In this document: positions 31,720 to 40,244 of the stretch, in pieces | How the letters are laid out: the number at the start of each line of letters is the position of its first letter | Position numbering within the stretch: position 1 is the first letter of the stretch | Origin: Bacteroidota bacterium | Lineage (GTDB): Bacteria; Bacteroidota; Bacteroidia; CAILMK01; JAAYUY01 | Assembly (NCBI GenBank): GCA_018698135.1 | Contig: JABINZ010000011.1 | Coordinates: 1 to 44,040, forward strand | DNA length: 44,040 nt | Direction of reading: 5' to 3' | Position numbers and translations under genes: made by a program | Notes under the pieces: model-generated | The model's database searches: none | Told to the model about the DNA's origin: nothing | The model's input: the letters and a program-made list of their open reading frames with translations, nothing else

Positions 31720-32089
31720 CTGAATTTTCATTTTCTTAAACTGGTTGATTTTGCTGTTTATCCCGAAGATGAAATAGGAACAACGAAAAACTTATTAACT
31801 CCATTAATTCCGGTCGTTTACTTATTTCTGCTAATAGCATTAATTTGGTTGAAGAAAAGGTTGAAGAAAAATTACAAAGTATCAATAGCAATACATCACA
31901 AGACACTAATCTTAAATTATTGGATTCAGGGAAAAACAAGTCAAGAAAATGGGTATTTCCTTATTTCATGACAATGATAATCTCGCTAAAATACTTTTTG
32001 TGATTACCAATAAAGACATGCAAATAGGCTCAGCTGCTTTTCACGGAATTACTTTTTCGACAAGAACAACAGAGATTGGGTTTGCATGA
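31720..32089 (+). pseudogene. Frameshifted remnant of unknown gene
   Basis: A coding-like plus-strand text is split over three frames. Frame one (31720-31969) opens LKLVDFAVYPEDEIG. Frame two (31773-32003) continues NEKLINSINSGRLLISANSI, then NLVEEKVEEKLQ. Frame three (31949-32089) ends GISLFHDNDNLAKILFVITN followed by KDMQIGSAAFHGITFSTRTT. Together they read as one protein of about 110 residues broken by two frameshifts and lacking a start. I do not recognise the family. An intrinsic terminator follows at 32124. Confidence 0.5.
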
Positions 32090-32123
32090 AAGTATTTCGC
32101 TAAAAACAGCAACCGATTAAAGC

Positions 32124-32169
32124 AACAGGCTGTGTATAAAACAAAATTTAATACACAGCCTGTTTTTTT
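32124..32169 (+). terminator. Intrinsic terminator
   Basis: The stem AACAGGCTGTGTAT pairs with ATACACAGCCTGTT around an A/T loop and ends in a run of seven T. It closes the elbB/pseudogene transcript. Confidence 0.9.
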
Positions 32170-32207
32170 ATTTTTGATTTTCAAAAACAATTGGTTTAAA
32201 CCTAACA

Positions 32208-32945
32208 ATGAGAATATTTCTGCTTTTTATCATTTCGTTATTCCTTTCTTTCAATTCCTATTGTCAACTTTCAAAGCCCGATTTCAGCCAAATTGATATC
32301 CAATTAAGCAGATTGTGTCAACTTCGTGCACATCATGTTTTTTCTGAACAAAGAAATGAGGTGATGGGTAATTTTAATTCTATGATGCTTGAAGCAATCT
32401 CTCATCCTCTTTCTTTCAATTATCCTTTCGACAGCCTTGAGCGATGTATTTATATTACTTATTCAAGCGATAGTTTAGTCAGATGTTATTCCTATGATAA
32501 TTTAGATGGTGGTTCCTTTCATACATATACGAATATAACTAGCTATTATACTGAAAATGGAAATTTCCAATCGCAGCTGATGATTCCTGAAAAAGAATCG
32601 CCAATGATTGGTTTTGATCGAATTATCAGGCTTAATCCGCCTGAGCAAAAGTTGTATCTTTTTAAAGGGTTTGGTACGTATGGAGGTGGAAAGCAACATA
32701 TCAGTTTTCAACTTTTCAAAATAGAGAATGATACGCTTTCAGAATGTTTTGATTGTTATGAAGACTATAGCCCACTATTTATCGAACAAAATAGAGGTCA
32801 GGATTTCGAAATTGAATTTGATCAAAAGACACAACGTATTGAAGCGAAAGTATACAGGTTTGATAATGAAACAGGTTTTTATACCAATGAATACGATTTA
32901 GTATATTATTCCATTCAAAATGGACTGCTAAAGCAAATTCGATAA
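32208..32945 (+). CDS. Secreted protein of unknown function
   Basis: A 245-residue protein with a clear signal peptide (MRIFLLFIISLFLSFNSYCQ). The mature part is beta-rich with many Tyr and Asp residues (RCIYITYSSDSLVRCYSYDN, LYLFKGFGTYGGGKQHISFQ) and one Cys pair (CFDCYEDY). No family is recognised. It stands alone between two intrinsic terminators. TATTTTTG at 32169-32176 could be its -7 box. Confidence 0.72.
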   Translation: MRIFLLFIISLFLSFNSYCQLSKPDFSQIDIQLSRLCQLRAHHVFSEQRNEVMGNFNSMMLEAISHPLSFNYPFDSLERCIYITYSSDSLVRCYSYDNLDGGSFHTYTNITSYYTENGNFQSQLMIPEKESPMIGFDRIIRLNPPEQKLYLFKGFGTYGGGKQHISFQLFKIENDTLSECFDCYEDYSPLFIEQNRGQDFEIEFDQKTQRIEAKVYRFDNETGFYTNEYDLVYYSIQNGLLKQIR

Positions 32946-32966
32946 ATAAGAGAGGCTAATTCCTAA

Positions 32967-33001
32967 AAAAAGCAATCCGTTTAACAAACAGATTGCTTTT
33001 C
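32967..33001. terminator. Bidirectional terminator between convergent genes
   Basis: AAAAGCAATC pairs with GATTGCTTTT around a 13-nt loop. Runs of A on the left and T on the right let it serve both the secreted gene ending at 32945 and the lipoprotein gene ending at 33038. Confidence 0.8.
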
Positions 33002-33037
33002 TATATCAATTTTCCGAAAATGATTATTTCCCTAGTG

Positions 33038-33754
33038 CTATTGCAAAACCAATAAGCCGTCTTCCATGAGTACTTCAAAGAAATAGCCCATTCCGAAATC
33101 TTTCTTAAGTACTATTTTTCCACTAAAGTTTACGATATCACCAACATTTACTTTTTCTAAAGTTGTAACTGTAAGATCATATACTTTATCATCTCCACTT
33201 CCATCCTGAACATGAACCCAGTTTTTGTTCATGATTGCCTCGTTGAATTTAACAACTTCACCACTTACAGTTATTTTCTTGTTTTCGTATTTTTCAGCAT
33301 TTTCAAATAATTCAGCCAGTGTAATTCCACCTTCCAAAACTTCAACATTTATTTCATGATCAGTTTCTTCAACTTGAATATTTCCGTGAGCATCACTAAT
33401 CTGTTCTTTATCGCTTGCTAGTTTTTCTGGATCAATTATATTCTCCATGAACAATATGCGATCGAAAGTCCGATTTAAATCTTTACTCGTAAAATTATTC
33501 ATCACCATAAACTTCTCAAATAAAATGGTAGTTCCTGCTTCAATTTCAGTTTTTGGACCTGCTGCCCAATGTTCTTCACCTTCAGCAATGATGTGTAAAT
33601 ATGTATAACCACTCGCTTGTATGACCTCTTTAACTTGTGCTGTGCGGATTGAATTATCACTCACCCCTTCATCAATTCGTTCCGGTTTGTTGGTATTGCA
33701 GGAAATTAAAAAAATAAAGGATAGTAGTGTGGTCGTAAAAAATGTGTATTTCAT
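33038..33754 (-). CDS. Lipoprotein with OB-fold domains
   Basis: A 238-residue lipoprotein; the lipobox FLISC puts the modified Cys at about residue 19. Two similar beta-barrel modules can be read. One is at about 38-105 (VKEVIQASGYTYLHIIAEGE, EHWAAGPKTEIEAGTTI), the other at about 150-238 (KKITVSGEVVKFNEAIMNKN, WVHVQDGSGD, GDIVNFSGKIVLKKDFGMGY). The second is a clear OB-fold of the kind found in Bacteroidota periplasmic proteins. The ligand is unknown. The promoter box TATATTTG lies 28 bp upstream of the start codon. Confidence 0.8.
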   Translation of the reverse strand: MKYTFFTTTLLSFIFLISCNTNKPERIDEGVSDNSIRTAQVKEVIQASGYTYLHIIAEGEEHWAAGPKTEIEAGTTILFEKFMVMNNFTSKDLNRTFDRILFMENIIDPEKLASDKEQISDAHGNIQVEETDHEINVEVLEGGITLAELFENAEKYENKKITVSGEVVKFNEAIMNKNWVHVQDGSGDDKVYDLTVTTLEKVNVGDIVNFSGKIVLKKDFGMGYFFEVLMEDGLLVLQ

Positions 33755-33781
33755 GTTTTTATGAATTTATGATTTGACTTG

Positions 33782-33789
33782 CAAATATA
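33782..33789 (-). promoter_or_regulatory. Bacteroidota -7 box for OB-fold lipoprotein
   Basis: On the minus strand TATATTTG matches TAnnTTTG, with a leader of about 20 nt before the start codon at 33754. Confidence 0.5.
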
Positions 33790-34183
33790 TTAAAGCAATT
33801 ACATATAATAGAAAATAGATAAGAATCATAAATTAATAAATTATCATTAGGAAATAATATCAGTAATTGAGTATAAAACTAAAATCAAAGAAGTGTTTTT
33901 AGGCTGAACCATTTTGCAGGATATTGCTCATCATTACAAATTCTAACTCTTTGTGTAAATTTAAGTTTAACTTTGTTGCTTAATCAAAAACCCGTTTGCG
34001 GACTGAAAATTGAATTTTATTCAACTCTGCTAAGCATAGCTAAGGTCATAAAAACGTTTAATCTTTGTCGAACACATCGATTTGAAGGGTAAAGGGACTG
34101 CAGATAAAGATTACTTCCTCTTACATATTTCTGCAATAAAAAAATATTTATTGCATTTGTTAAATGAATAAATCATTAATGAT
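33790..34183. other. Intergenic region without recognisable gene
   Basis: About 390 bp of AT-rich DNA between divergent genes. A TAACTTTG box at 33968-33975 points right with TTTG 14 bp upstream at 33950-33953, a weak candidate promoter for the 624-aa gene that would give a leader of about 200 nt. I see no hairpin terminator, RNA gene or repeat family member here. Confidence 0.4.
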
Positions 34184-36058
34184 ATGATCAGTAATCATTC
34201 ATTTCATATACCCGTAATGGGAATTGGATACACATTAGATACACCTATTAAAGTCAGTCATCTTGGTATCGATTCAGTACTATCTCTGGTTGACGATTCA
34301 CTTATTGAAAGATTAAGGAAACTCTATTGCGGAAAGTTTAATATTCCTTATCAGGAAATCGGGATTTATTCTATTGATTATAGGGCAGAACGCATTACTT
34401 CTTATTTGAATTTAATGAATGAAATTGTTGAAAAAAAATTCGAAGATTTAAAAAACTCAGCATTTGATAAAAAACAGGAAATCAAAGATTACTTTAGCAT
34501 GTTGCCTGATTCATCAACAATTAAACAAGAGTTCAAAAAAATAACATCTAAGTATTTCAATGTAAATGAGTTGAAAATCTGGCTGAAAGAAAACCTGTCG
34601 ATGGGTAGCATAGATGTTAATATCATGACAAAAATTGACAAGGATAACTATTTTAAAAAAGAAAAGTTACCTATTGAATACAACGATGCACACGCAGCGC
34701 TACGAGGTTTTGCTAAAAGCAATTTAAACTCTTCAGTCATCCTCTCCGCAGGAATGAATCCACGTTTGTATAGTTATATCGAGCAGTTTGAAGATTTTTA
34801 TCCCAATGAACAAGGTGAAATCAAAAAGAAAATAGTTCTTAAAGTCAGTGATTACAGATCAGCATTAATACAAGGTAAATTCTTTGCAAAAAAGGGCTTG
34901 TGGGTTTCAGAATATAGAATCGAATCGGGATTAAATTGTGGCGGACATGCTTTTGCGACAGATGGTTTTTTGATGGGACCAATTTTAGCTGATTTTAGAG
35001 ATAATAAAAAAGAACTCAGCAAATCCATTCATGAAATTATACATAAAGCACTTTCAGATAAAAATCGTGTTTTACCAAAGGCCGAGTTAAGCATTAAGAT
35101 TACAGCACAAGGTGGTGTTGGAACAGCTGAAGAACATCAGTTTTTATTGGATCATTATGAGGTTGATTCTGTGGGCTGGGGAACACCTTTTCTGTTGGTT
35201 CCTGAAGTAGCATCCATTGATGAATCAACAGTGAATAAATTGATTGAAGCTAAGGAAGATGACTTGTATCTGAGCTATATTTCACCCTTAGGAGTACCAT
35301 TTAATAGTCTGAAAGGCAATACTAAAGATGTTGAGAAATTGTCTTTGATAGATAAAGGAAAAGCAGGCAGCACTTGTCCAAAAAAATATGTCGCGTTAAA
35401 TAATGAATTTACAGAAAAAGGAATTTGCCCGGCTTCCCGACATTATCAGCAGTTAAAAATAAAAGAACTGGATGAGAAAAGTCTCAATTCCATCGAATAC
35501 AAAAAAGAATTTTCTGCTATTGTTGACAAATCTTGCATATGTGTGGGGTTAGGCACCTCTACGCTATTGGTTAATCAATTAGACACAGGGAATGGAGGAA
35601 ATGGAGTTTCTGTTTGTCCAAGTCCTAATCTGGCTTATTTTTCAAAAAGAATGAGTTTGAAAAATATGGTGGATCATATTTACGGTAAAGCAAATATGAT
35701 TTCAAGAACAGATCGTCCCAATATGTTTGTGAAAGAACTAAAAATTTACATCGATTACCTGAAAAACAAATTGGTTGAAGCAAAAGGATCAAATACAATT
35801 AAACAAGAAAAGTATTTTATGAATTTTGTCCAAAATCTTAAAGAAGGGCTGCATTATTACCAAAGCTTGTTTGGTGATATGAAAGACAAATTTCATGATT
35901 CAAAATCAAATATATTAAGCGATTTAGAAACCTGCAATGTTAGTTTGCAATTGCTTTGTTCTGATGTAGAAAAACGATCACTCAAAACAGTAGCAGCTCG
36001 TTATCCAGACTACAATCTAAAACATTCGGCAAAATTGCGCAGCAACATAAAAAATTAA
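34184..36058 (+). CDS. Conserved unknown, possible TIM-barrel enzyme with Cys-rich tail
   Basis: A 624-residue cytoplasmic protein without signal peptide. The first 370 residues show alternating short hydrophobic strands and helices typical of a TIM barrel: HIPVMGIGYTLDTPIKVSHL, SIDVNIMTKID, SSVILSAGMN, KKIVLKVSDYRSALIQG, ESGLNCGGHAFATDGFLMGP, then KITAQGGVGTAEEHQFLLDH and SVGWGTPFLLVPEV. The AQGGVGTAEE and GWGTPFLLVPE strands recall flavin-binding barrels such as nitronate monooxygenase. After ISPLGVPFNSLKG comes a region with conserved-looking cysteines (STCPKKY, GICPASRHYQ, KSCICVGLG, SVCPSPNLAYF), perhaps a metal or Fe-S site. I believe homologues exist in other Bacteroidota without known function. 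Enzymatic role is inference. Confidence 0.78.
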   Translation: MISNHSFHIPVMGIGYTLDTPIKVSHLGIDSVLSLVDDSLIERLRKLYCGKFNIPYQEIGIYSIDYRAERITSYLNLMNEIVEKKFEDLKNSAFDKKQEIKDYFSMLPDSSTIKQEFKKITSKYFNVNELKIWLKENLSMGSIDVNIMTKIDKDNYFKKEKLPIEYNDAHAALRGFAKSNLNSSVILSAGMNPRLYSYIEQFEDFYPNEQGEIKKKIVLKVSDYRSALIQGKFFAKKGLWVSEYRIESGLNCGGHAFATDGFLMGPILADFRDNKKELSKSIHEIIHKALSDKNRVLPKAELSIKITAQGGVGTAEEHQFLLDHYEVDSVGWGTPFLLVPEVASIDESTVNKLIEAKEDDLYLSYISPLGVPFNSLKGNTKDVEKLSLIDKGKAGSTCPKKYVALNNEFTEKGICPASRHYQQLKIKELDEKSLNSIEYKKEFSAIVDKSCICVGLGTSTLLVNQLDTGNGGNGVSVCPSPNLAYFSKRMSLKNMVDHIYGKANMISRTDRPNMFVKELKIYIDYLKNKLVEAKGSNTIKQEKYFMNFVQNLKEGLHYYQSLFGDMKDKFHDSKSNILSDLETCNVSLQLLCSDVEKRSLKTVAARYPDYNLKHSAKLRSNIKN

Positions 36059-36162
36059 GCTTAACTGCAAGGAGTCGTTGAGTTAATTGACTTCGAAACA
36101 CCAGTTTATGAAAACCAGCACACAATAATTCCTCATAAATACGTTTACTAATAAACACTACC

Positions 36163-36675
36163 ATGAGAAACTATTTTCTACTATTCCTTTTTACATTATC
36201 ATTACTTCTATCTTTTAACTTTATAAATCAAGAAACATATCCCGATTTCTCATTTCATGGAATCTGGGAAGTTCAAGAATGGTATTATAACGACACCCTA
36301 TTGGATCAATCGGCTTGCCCTGTAAAAGGGACATTGGATTTGGAAGCTGACGGCTCTTTTGTTTATCATTCCGTAAATCTTGATTGCAGAGGAAGAACTA
36401 TTGAAGGCAAATGGCTTGTTAGTGAAAACAACACGTTTACTATGAGTTGGGAAAAGGAAAGAGAAATTCCTCAAGAAATATTAGAGAAATATAAGGGTAG
36501 AGAAATTAAAATGATTCCTGATCAGATAGACCTCACTTATGCCTATTCAATCATCGACCCAAATCATTTTAAAATCCAACTAAGAATGTCAGCTGTAACG
36601 GATACTATCGATAGACGTTTAATTTTTGAAACATTGATTGAAACATTGATTTGGCAAAGAGTCGAAAAGAAATAA
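36163..36675 (+). CDS. Lipocalin-like secreted protein
   Basis: A 170-residue protein with a hydrophobic N-terminus (FLLFLFTLSLLLSFNF) serving as signal peptide or anchor. The mature part begins GIWEVQEWYYNDTLLDQ and follows the lipocalin-like pattern (GxW followed by TLDLEADGSFVYHSVN and IEGKWLVSENNTFTMSW), suggesting a small eight-stranded barrel. One Cys pair (SACP ... NLDC) may form a disulfide. The ligand is unknown. It follows the 624-aa gene after about 100 bp and may be separate from it. Confidence 0.72.
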   Translation: MRNYFLLFLFTLSLLLSFNFINQETYPDFSFHGIWEVQEWYYNDTLLDQSACPVKGTLDLEADGSFVYHSVNLDCRGRTIEGKWLVSENNTFTMSWEKEREIPQEILEKYKGREIKMIPDQIDLTYAYSIIDPNHFKIQLRMSAVTDTIDRRLIFETLIETLIWQRVEKK

Positions 36676-36723
36676 TCAAATTCCTAGTAAATACTGCCCC
36701 AATCACTTATCCATTATTATTTC

Positions 36724-36871
36724 TAACGTATATCCTTTATTATACCGCACATACTTATTGTACCTACCATCATATTTAGGCCACAGATTCACAGAAATTT
36801 CACTGACCTCCTGAAAACAACTCTGTTAATCTGTGGCAATTTTCACATCATTGAACAATAGTAGATATTCA
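36724..36871 (-). repeat. MITE-like palindromic repeat R, copy 3 (inverted)
   Basis: On the minus strand this matches copies 1 and 2 of the porin/PiT region almost end to end. It has the same GAATATC left end, inner stem GCCACAGATTAACAGA with TCTGTGAATCTGTGGC (15 of 16), and right end GGTATAATAAAGGATATACG. It fills the gap between the convergent lipocalin-like and DUF1207 genes. Confidence 0.85.
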
Positions 36872-36877
36872 ATATAT

Positions 36878-37843
36878 TTATAAATCCATCGCCACACTAA
36901 AAGCCATGAACTTTTCTTTGTGGTTGTAAAATTCATTGAATAAAGAGCGACCATCATAATACTGAAATCCAACTCTCAGTCTTTTTTTATATAAATCCTG
37001 TGGAAATATATAACCCGCTACAAATGAATAATTCGGTGAATAAGAATTTGTTTTATAGGCACTTACATTATAGGCTGCATACACTCCTCCGAAATGTTGC
37101 TTAGGAAAATAATATTCCAACTCAGCTCCCATCTGAAAAGCATTGTAGGCATGAGCATCAGGTTTGTTTTGCCTCCTTCCCATAAAATCGACTCCAGGAT
37201 AAAAGAAAATGTAATCGGCATAAACTTGAAGTATATCCCATTGCTTATTTTTCAAAAAATACAAAGGACGAAAAGCCGATGATAAATAGAAATCATCCCT
37301 CACATAAAGTGTCATGATATTTGGATCAAAATCGATAGGTGACTTGACACCTCCCCACGTAAATTCATCTCCACGATGGGTACAGATGTGGTGTTTTGAA
37401 AACCGAAAAACCAGCCATTCTTTTGGCTTTACACTTAAGGAATAATGGTAAATTCCATCATTTGCCATAAAATCATGATTTCCTCCCCGCATATAAACTG
37501 GCAGAACCATTCCTAATTCTGCTTCTATGCCAATATTTGGATTATTTTTAGGGGAGAATTTAAAAAGAGAAACCCTCATTCCTCCAGTGATACAAAGTTT
37601 TCCATTATATCCTTCACCATTGTTTATTCCATCTTGGTAATCGATTTCACCATATTTAACACTTTGTGATGATACTTCAAATCGAACCGCTAAAGGATCA
37701 GCCAGATAGGTTGGGTAAAATACATCCAAGCCCACTATCTGCATATTCCAGTTTTTGATTGGAATGGTGAAACGAGAAGAATCCTGTGCCTGTATCGAAA
37801 AAGCGATTGCTAGTAAGACTATGCTATATTTTATTTTGATCAT
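36878..37843 (-). CDS. DUF1207-like outer-membrane protein
   Basis: A 321-residue protein from the ATG at 37843 (MIKIKYSIVLLAIAFSIQAQ, signal peptide). The longer frame to 37909 would overlap the kelch gene and is rejected. The mature chain is a strand-rich barrel resembling DUF1207: GLDVFYPTYLADPLAVRFEV, HHICTHRGDEF, VRDDFYLSSAFRPLYF and a C-terminal RVGFQYYDGRSLFNEF. Family members are outer-membrane proteins of unknown role. It starts 4 bp after the kelch stop codon, so the two are co-translated and likely form a surface complex. Confidence 0.8.
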   Translation of the reverse strand: MIKIKYSIVLLAIAFSIQAQDSSRFTIPIKNWNMQIVGLDVFYPTYLADPLAVRFEVSSQSVKYGEIDYQDGINNGEGYNGKLCITGGMRVSLFKFSPKNNPNIGIEAELGMVLPVYMRGGNHDFMANDGIYHYSLSVKPKEWLVFRFSKHHICTHRGDEFTWGGVKSPIDFDPNIMTLYVRDDFYLSSAFRPLYFLKNKQWDILQVYADYIFFYPGVDFMGRRQNKPDAHAYNAFQMGAELEYYFPKQHFGGVYAAYNVSAYKTNSYSPNYSFVAGYIFPQDLYKKRLRVGFQYYDGRSLFNEFYNHKEKFMAFSVAMDL

Positions 37844-37847
37844 ATCC

Positions 37848-38999
37848 TTATTTATTATATTCACCTTTCCAAATGTCATTTGAAGGTCCGCCATAGCTAT
37901 ACACTCCACCTAAAATCCAAATATTCCCTTGAAATTTTTCCAAGGTATAACCATATCGACCGCTGAAAGGAGCTCCATGCGAATCGATTGTCCAGTTATT
38001 GACATCATCCCGTTTCCAGATAGTATAATAATTATCATTTTTTGAATAATGACTTTCATACGTATGTTTTCCGGGAAATGTCCATAAAAAATTATCATAG
38101 AACATCATTTGATGTTGAGCCCTGTATAAATAGCTTTGATTAAAACTATCCAAATCATTAGCTGGAATCCAATTCACTCCATCTGTTGAAGTCCAGAGCC
38201 AATGCCAGTCAGGAATTGGTTGTTTCGATTGATCGGCACTTTCGAAAACCCGTCCATGAATACCTCCTTGAAGATACAAGGTTCCGGTAGCTGAATCAAC
38301 TGTCAGTGCATGTTCTGAACGAATTCCAAAATCGTTTGCCGGCATTTGTTCCCATTTTATTCCATCTGTAGATCGCCAAACATCATTAAAATATTTGACT
38401 GCATATTCACCTGATTTACCGGGAATCATGGTGGCACCTCCAATTAAATAAATATAATTGATTCCTCCATGCATCGCAACAGTACAACTATGATTAAATC
38501 GTGGATACCAATCAATTAAAGAATCCAATTCAGGTGTAAAAATGGGTTTTATTTCTATCCAGACTTCACCATCTGTACTTTTCCAAACATCATTGGCATA
38601 ATTACGATAGCCATTAGCTTCGTCAACATAAAAACCGCCAATCAAATACATGGCATTCTCAAATGAGATAAGTTGATGACCTCGCCTACCCTTCCAAGGG
38701 GCATCTTCCAAAACTAACGTCCAATTTTCTCCATCCTCCGAACTCCACACATCTTCATAATAAGGATCTTGTCCGTGATTACCTGAATTGTAGCCACCAA
38801 TAATCCAGAGTTTATCATTAAATACGAGGGATGCATGATCCCATCGATTGTCCCAATCGGCATTTTTAACAATTTGAGTCCATGTAAAATCACCTGTGTA
38901 CTCATCGACATTATGCTCATCAAAGGATATGAACTCACACCCTGCAATTGAAAACAAAATCAGACATACAATAATTGCTAAGCTTTTCTTCATCATCAT
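37848..38999 (-). CDS. Kelch-repeat lipoprotein
   Basis: A 383-residue lipoprotein. The lipobox SIAGC puts the modified Cys at about residue 21. The rest is a kelch-type beta propeller with repeats of the form RxxHASLVFNDKLWIIGGYN ... YYEDVWSSEDGENWTLV. At least five copies end in DVWxSxDGxxW, a variant often seen in extracellular propellers and sialidase-like proteins. Catalytic residues of galactose oxidase or sialidase were not found, so a binding role is likely. It is the first gene of the pair with the DUF1207 barrel. Confidence 0.86.
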   Translation of the reverse strand: MMMKKSLAIIVCLILFSIAGCEFISFDEHNVDEYTGDFTWTQIVKNADWDNRWDHASLVFNDKLWIIGGYNSGNHGQDPYYEDVWSSEDGENWTLVLEDAPWKGRRGHQLISFENAMYLIGGFYVDEANGYRNYANDVWKSTDGEVWIEIKPIFTPELDSLIDWYPRFNHSCTVAMHGGINYIYLIGGATMIPGKSGEYAVKYFNDVWRSTDGIKWEQMPANDFGIRSEHALTVDSATGTLYLQGGIHGRVFESADQSKQPIPDWHWLWTSTDGVNWIPANDLDSFNQSYLYRAQHQMMFYDNFLWTFPGKHTYESHYSKNDNYYTIWKRDDVNNWTIDSHGAPFSGRYGYTLEKFQGNIWILGGVYSYGGPSNDIWKGEYNK

Positions 39000-39134
39000 A
39001 GTTTATTCAAATGAATTACAAATTAGTATTGCAATAATATTAAAAGCTTCTGTAAAAAGAGTTTGTAGTTATAAACAGGAAATTGTTTGCTCCCCTTTAT
39101 TTGGGAAAAATGTATAAATTAGAAATATGAATTT

Positions 39135-40040
39135 CTAGCGTCCCATTGTATTTGTGAGAATAACGCCACCCAACGTAATAAATCCACCAATGATAGAGGC
39201 AATTGTTGGAATTTCGTGTATCCATATGAGTGCAATGATCATAGTAAGTACCGGAGAAATATACAAATAACTGGTAATGTGCGTAGCTGAAGGAAATTTG
39301 GGCAAAACATAGGTCCAGATAACATAGGCAACAGCAGCAGGAAAAATACCCAAATACACTACTTCAAGTGTAGCAATAGTCGTAGCAATCTGAATATCAT
39401 GAATTAATTGGGGTATGAAAATGAGCATAAAAAAGGTTCCAAACCAAAAAGTATATGATGCTACTTCCAGAGGTGTGTATTTTTCCAGCAATCGTTTCTG
39501 AAAAATAACATATAAACTTCCTGAGCAGGCAGCCATTAAAACCAAAAGTGTTCCGGTATTTAAAGTCCCAAATCCACTTTCGGAAAAAGAAATGAGGGCA
39601 ATACCTGAAAAACTAATTAAGATTCCAAACCATCCCCACTTATTCAGTTTTTGCTTGAGAATAAACAGTGAAAAAAGAGCTGTAAAGATCGGCACAGCAC
39701 TCACCAAAAAGCTGGAAGTCCCTGCTGTCACTGTTTGTTCACCAATATTCAGACACAAATGATATAGAGTAATGCCAACAAAACCGGCTAATGCAAAAAA
39801 CGGAATATCAGATTTTTTGGGAAATGGCATTTTAATAATCAAGGCATAAATACCTAATATAAAGGATGCTATCAGGAAACGTAACAAAGCCAAGGCTTGA
39901 GGAGAATAACTTTCAAGAGCAGATCGAATACCCACAAAAGCAGAAGCCCAAAACAGGATAGCTAAACCCAGAAGTAAAAGTATCCGAATGGGAACTTTGA
40001 CTCTTAAATCAGGGATGCCTTTATCTGGAACTGGCCTCAT
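39135..40040 (-). CDS. EamA/DMT-family transporter
   Basis: A 301-residue inner-membrane protein with ten hydrophobic helices in two EamA halves: AILFWASAFVGIRSALESYS with ALALLRFLIAS in the first, and SLYVIFQKRLLEKYTPLEVA in the second. LYISPVLTMIIALIWIHEIP is the usual last-helix motif. The family exports amino acids, metabolites or drugs; the substrate cannot be told. A TACCTTTG -7 box lies 27 bp upstream of the start codon. It is divergent from the NapH-like gene. Confidence 0.9.
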   Translation of the reverse strand: MRPVPDKGIPDLRVKVPIRILLLLGLAILFWASAFVGIRSALESYSPQALALLRFLIASFILGIYALIIKMPFPKKSDIPFFALAGFVGITLYHLCLNIGEQTVTAGTSSFLVSAVPIFTALFSLFILKQKLNKWGWFGILISFSGIALISFSESGFGTLNTGTLLVLMAACSGSLYVIFQKRLLEKYTPLEVASYTFWFGTFFMLIFIPQLIHDIQIATTIATLEVVYLGIFPAAVAYVIWTYVLPKFPSATHITSYLYISPVLTMIIALIWIHEIPTIASIIGGFITLGGVILTNTMGR

Positions 40041-40066
40041 ATTGATGATTCATTTTTTAAGGTAGG

Positions 40067-40074
40067 CAAAGGTA
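40067..40074 (-). promoter_or_regulatory. Bacteroidota -7 box for EamA gene
   Basis: On the minus strand TACCTTTG matches TAnnTTTG. A TTG triplet 15 bp further upstream could be the -33 element. Confidence 0.55.
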
Positions 40075-40244
40075 GAAATAAATTATCCACAATGACTAAA
40101 ACTCCTCAATTTCAGAATTGACTTCTTTCCTTTATCTTCGAACATTTTTCAGAGTAGCGTATTTCTTTAAATACAATACTCTAACATGGAATACATTTCT
40201 ATTTACTACATTTTAATAAGCAATGATATAAAGAATAAGATATC

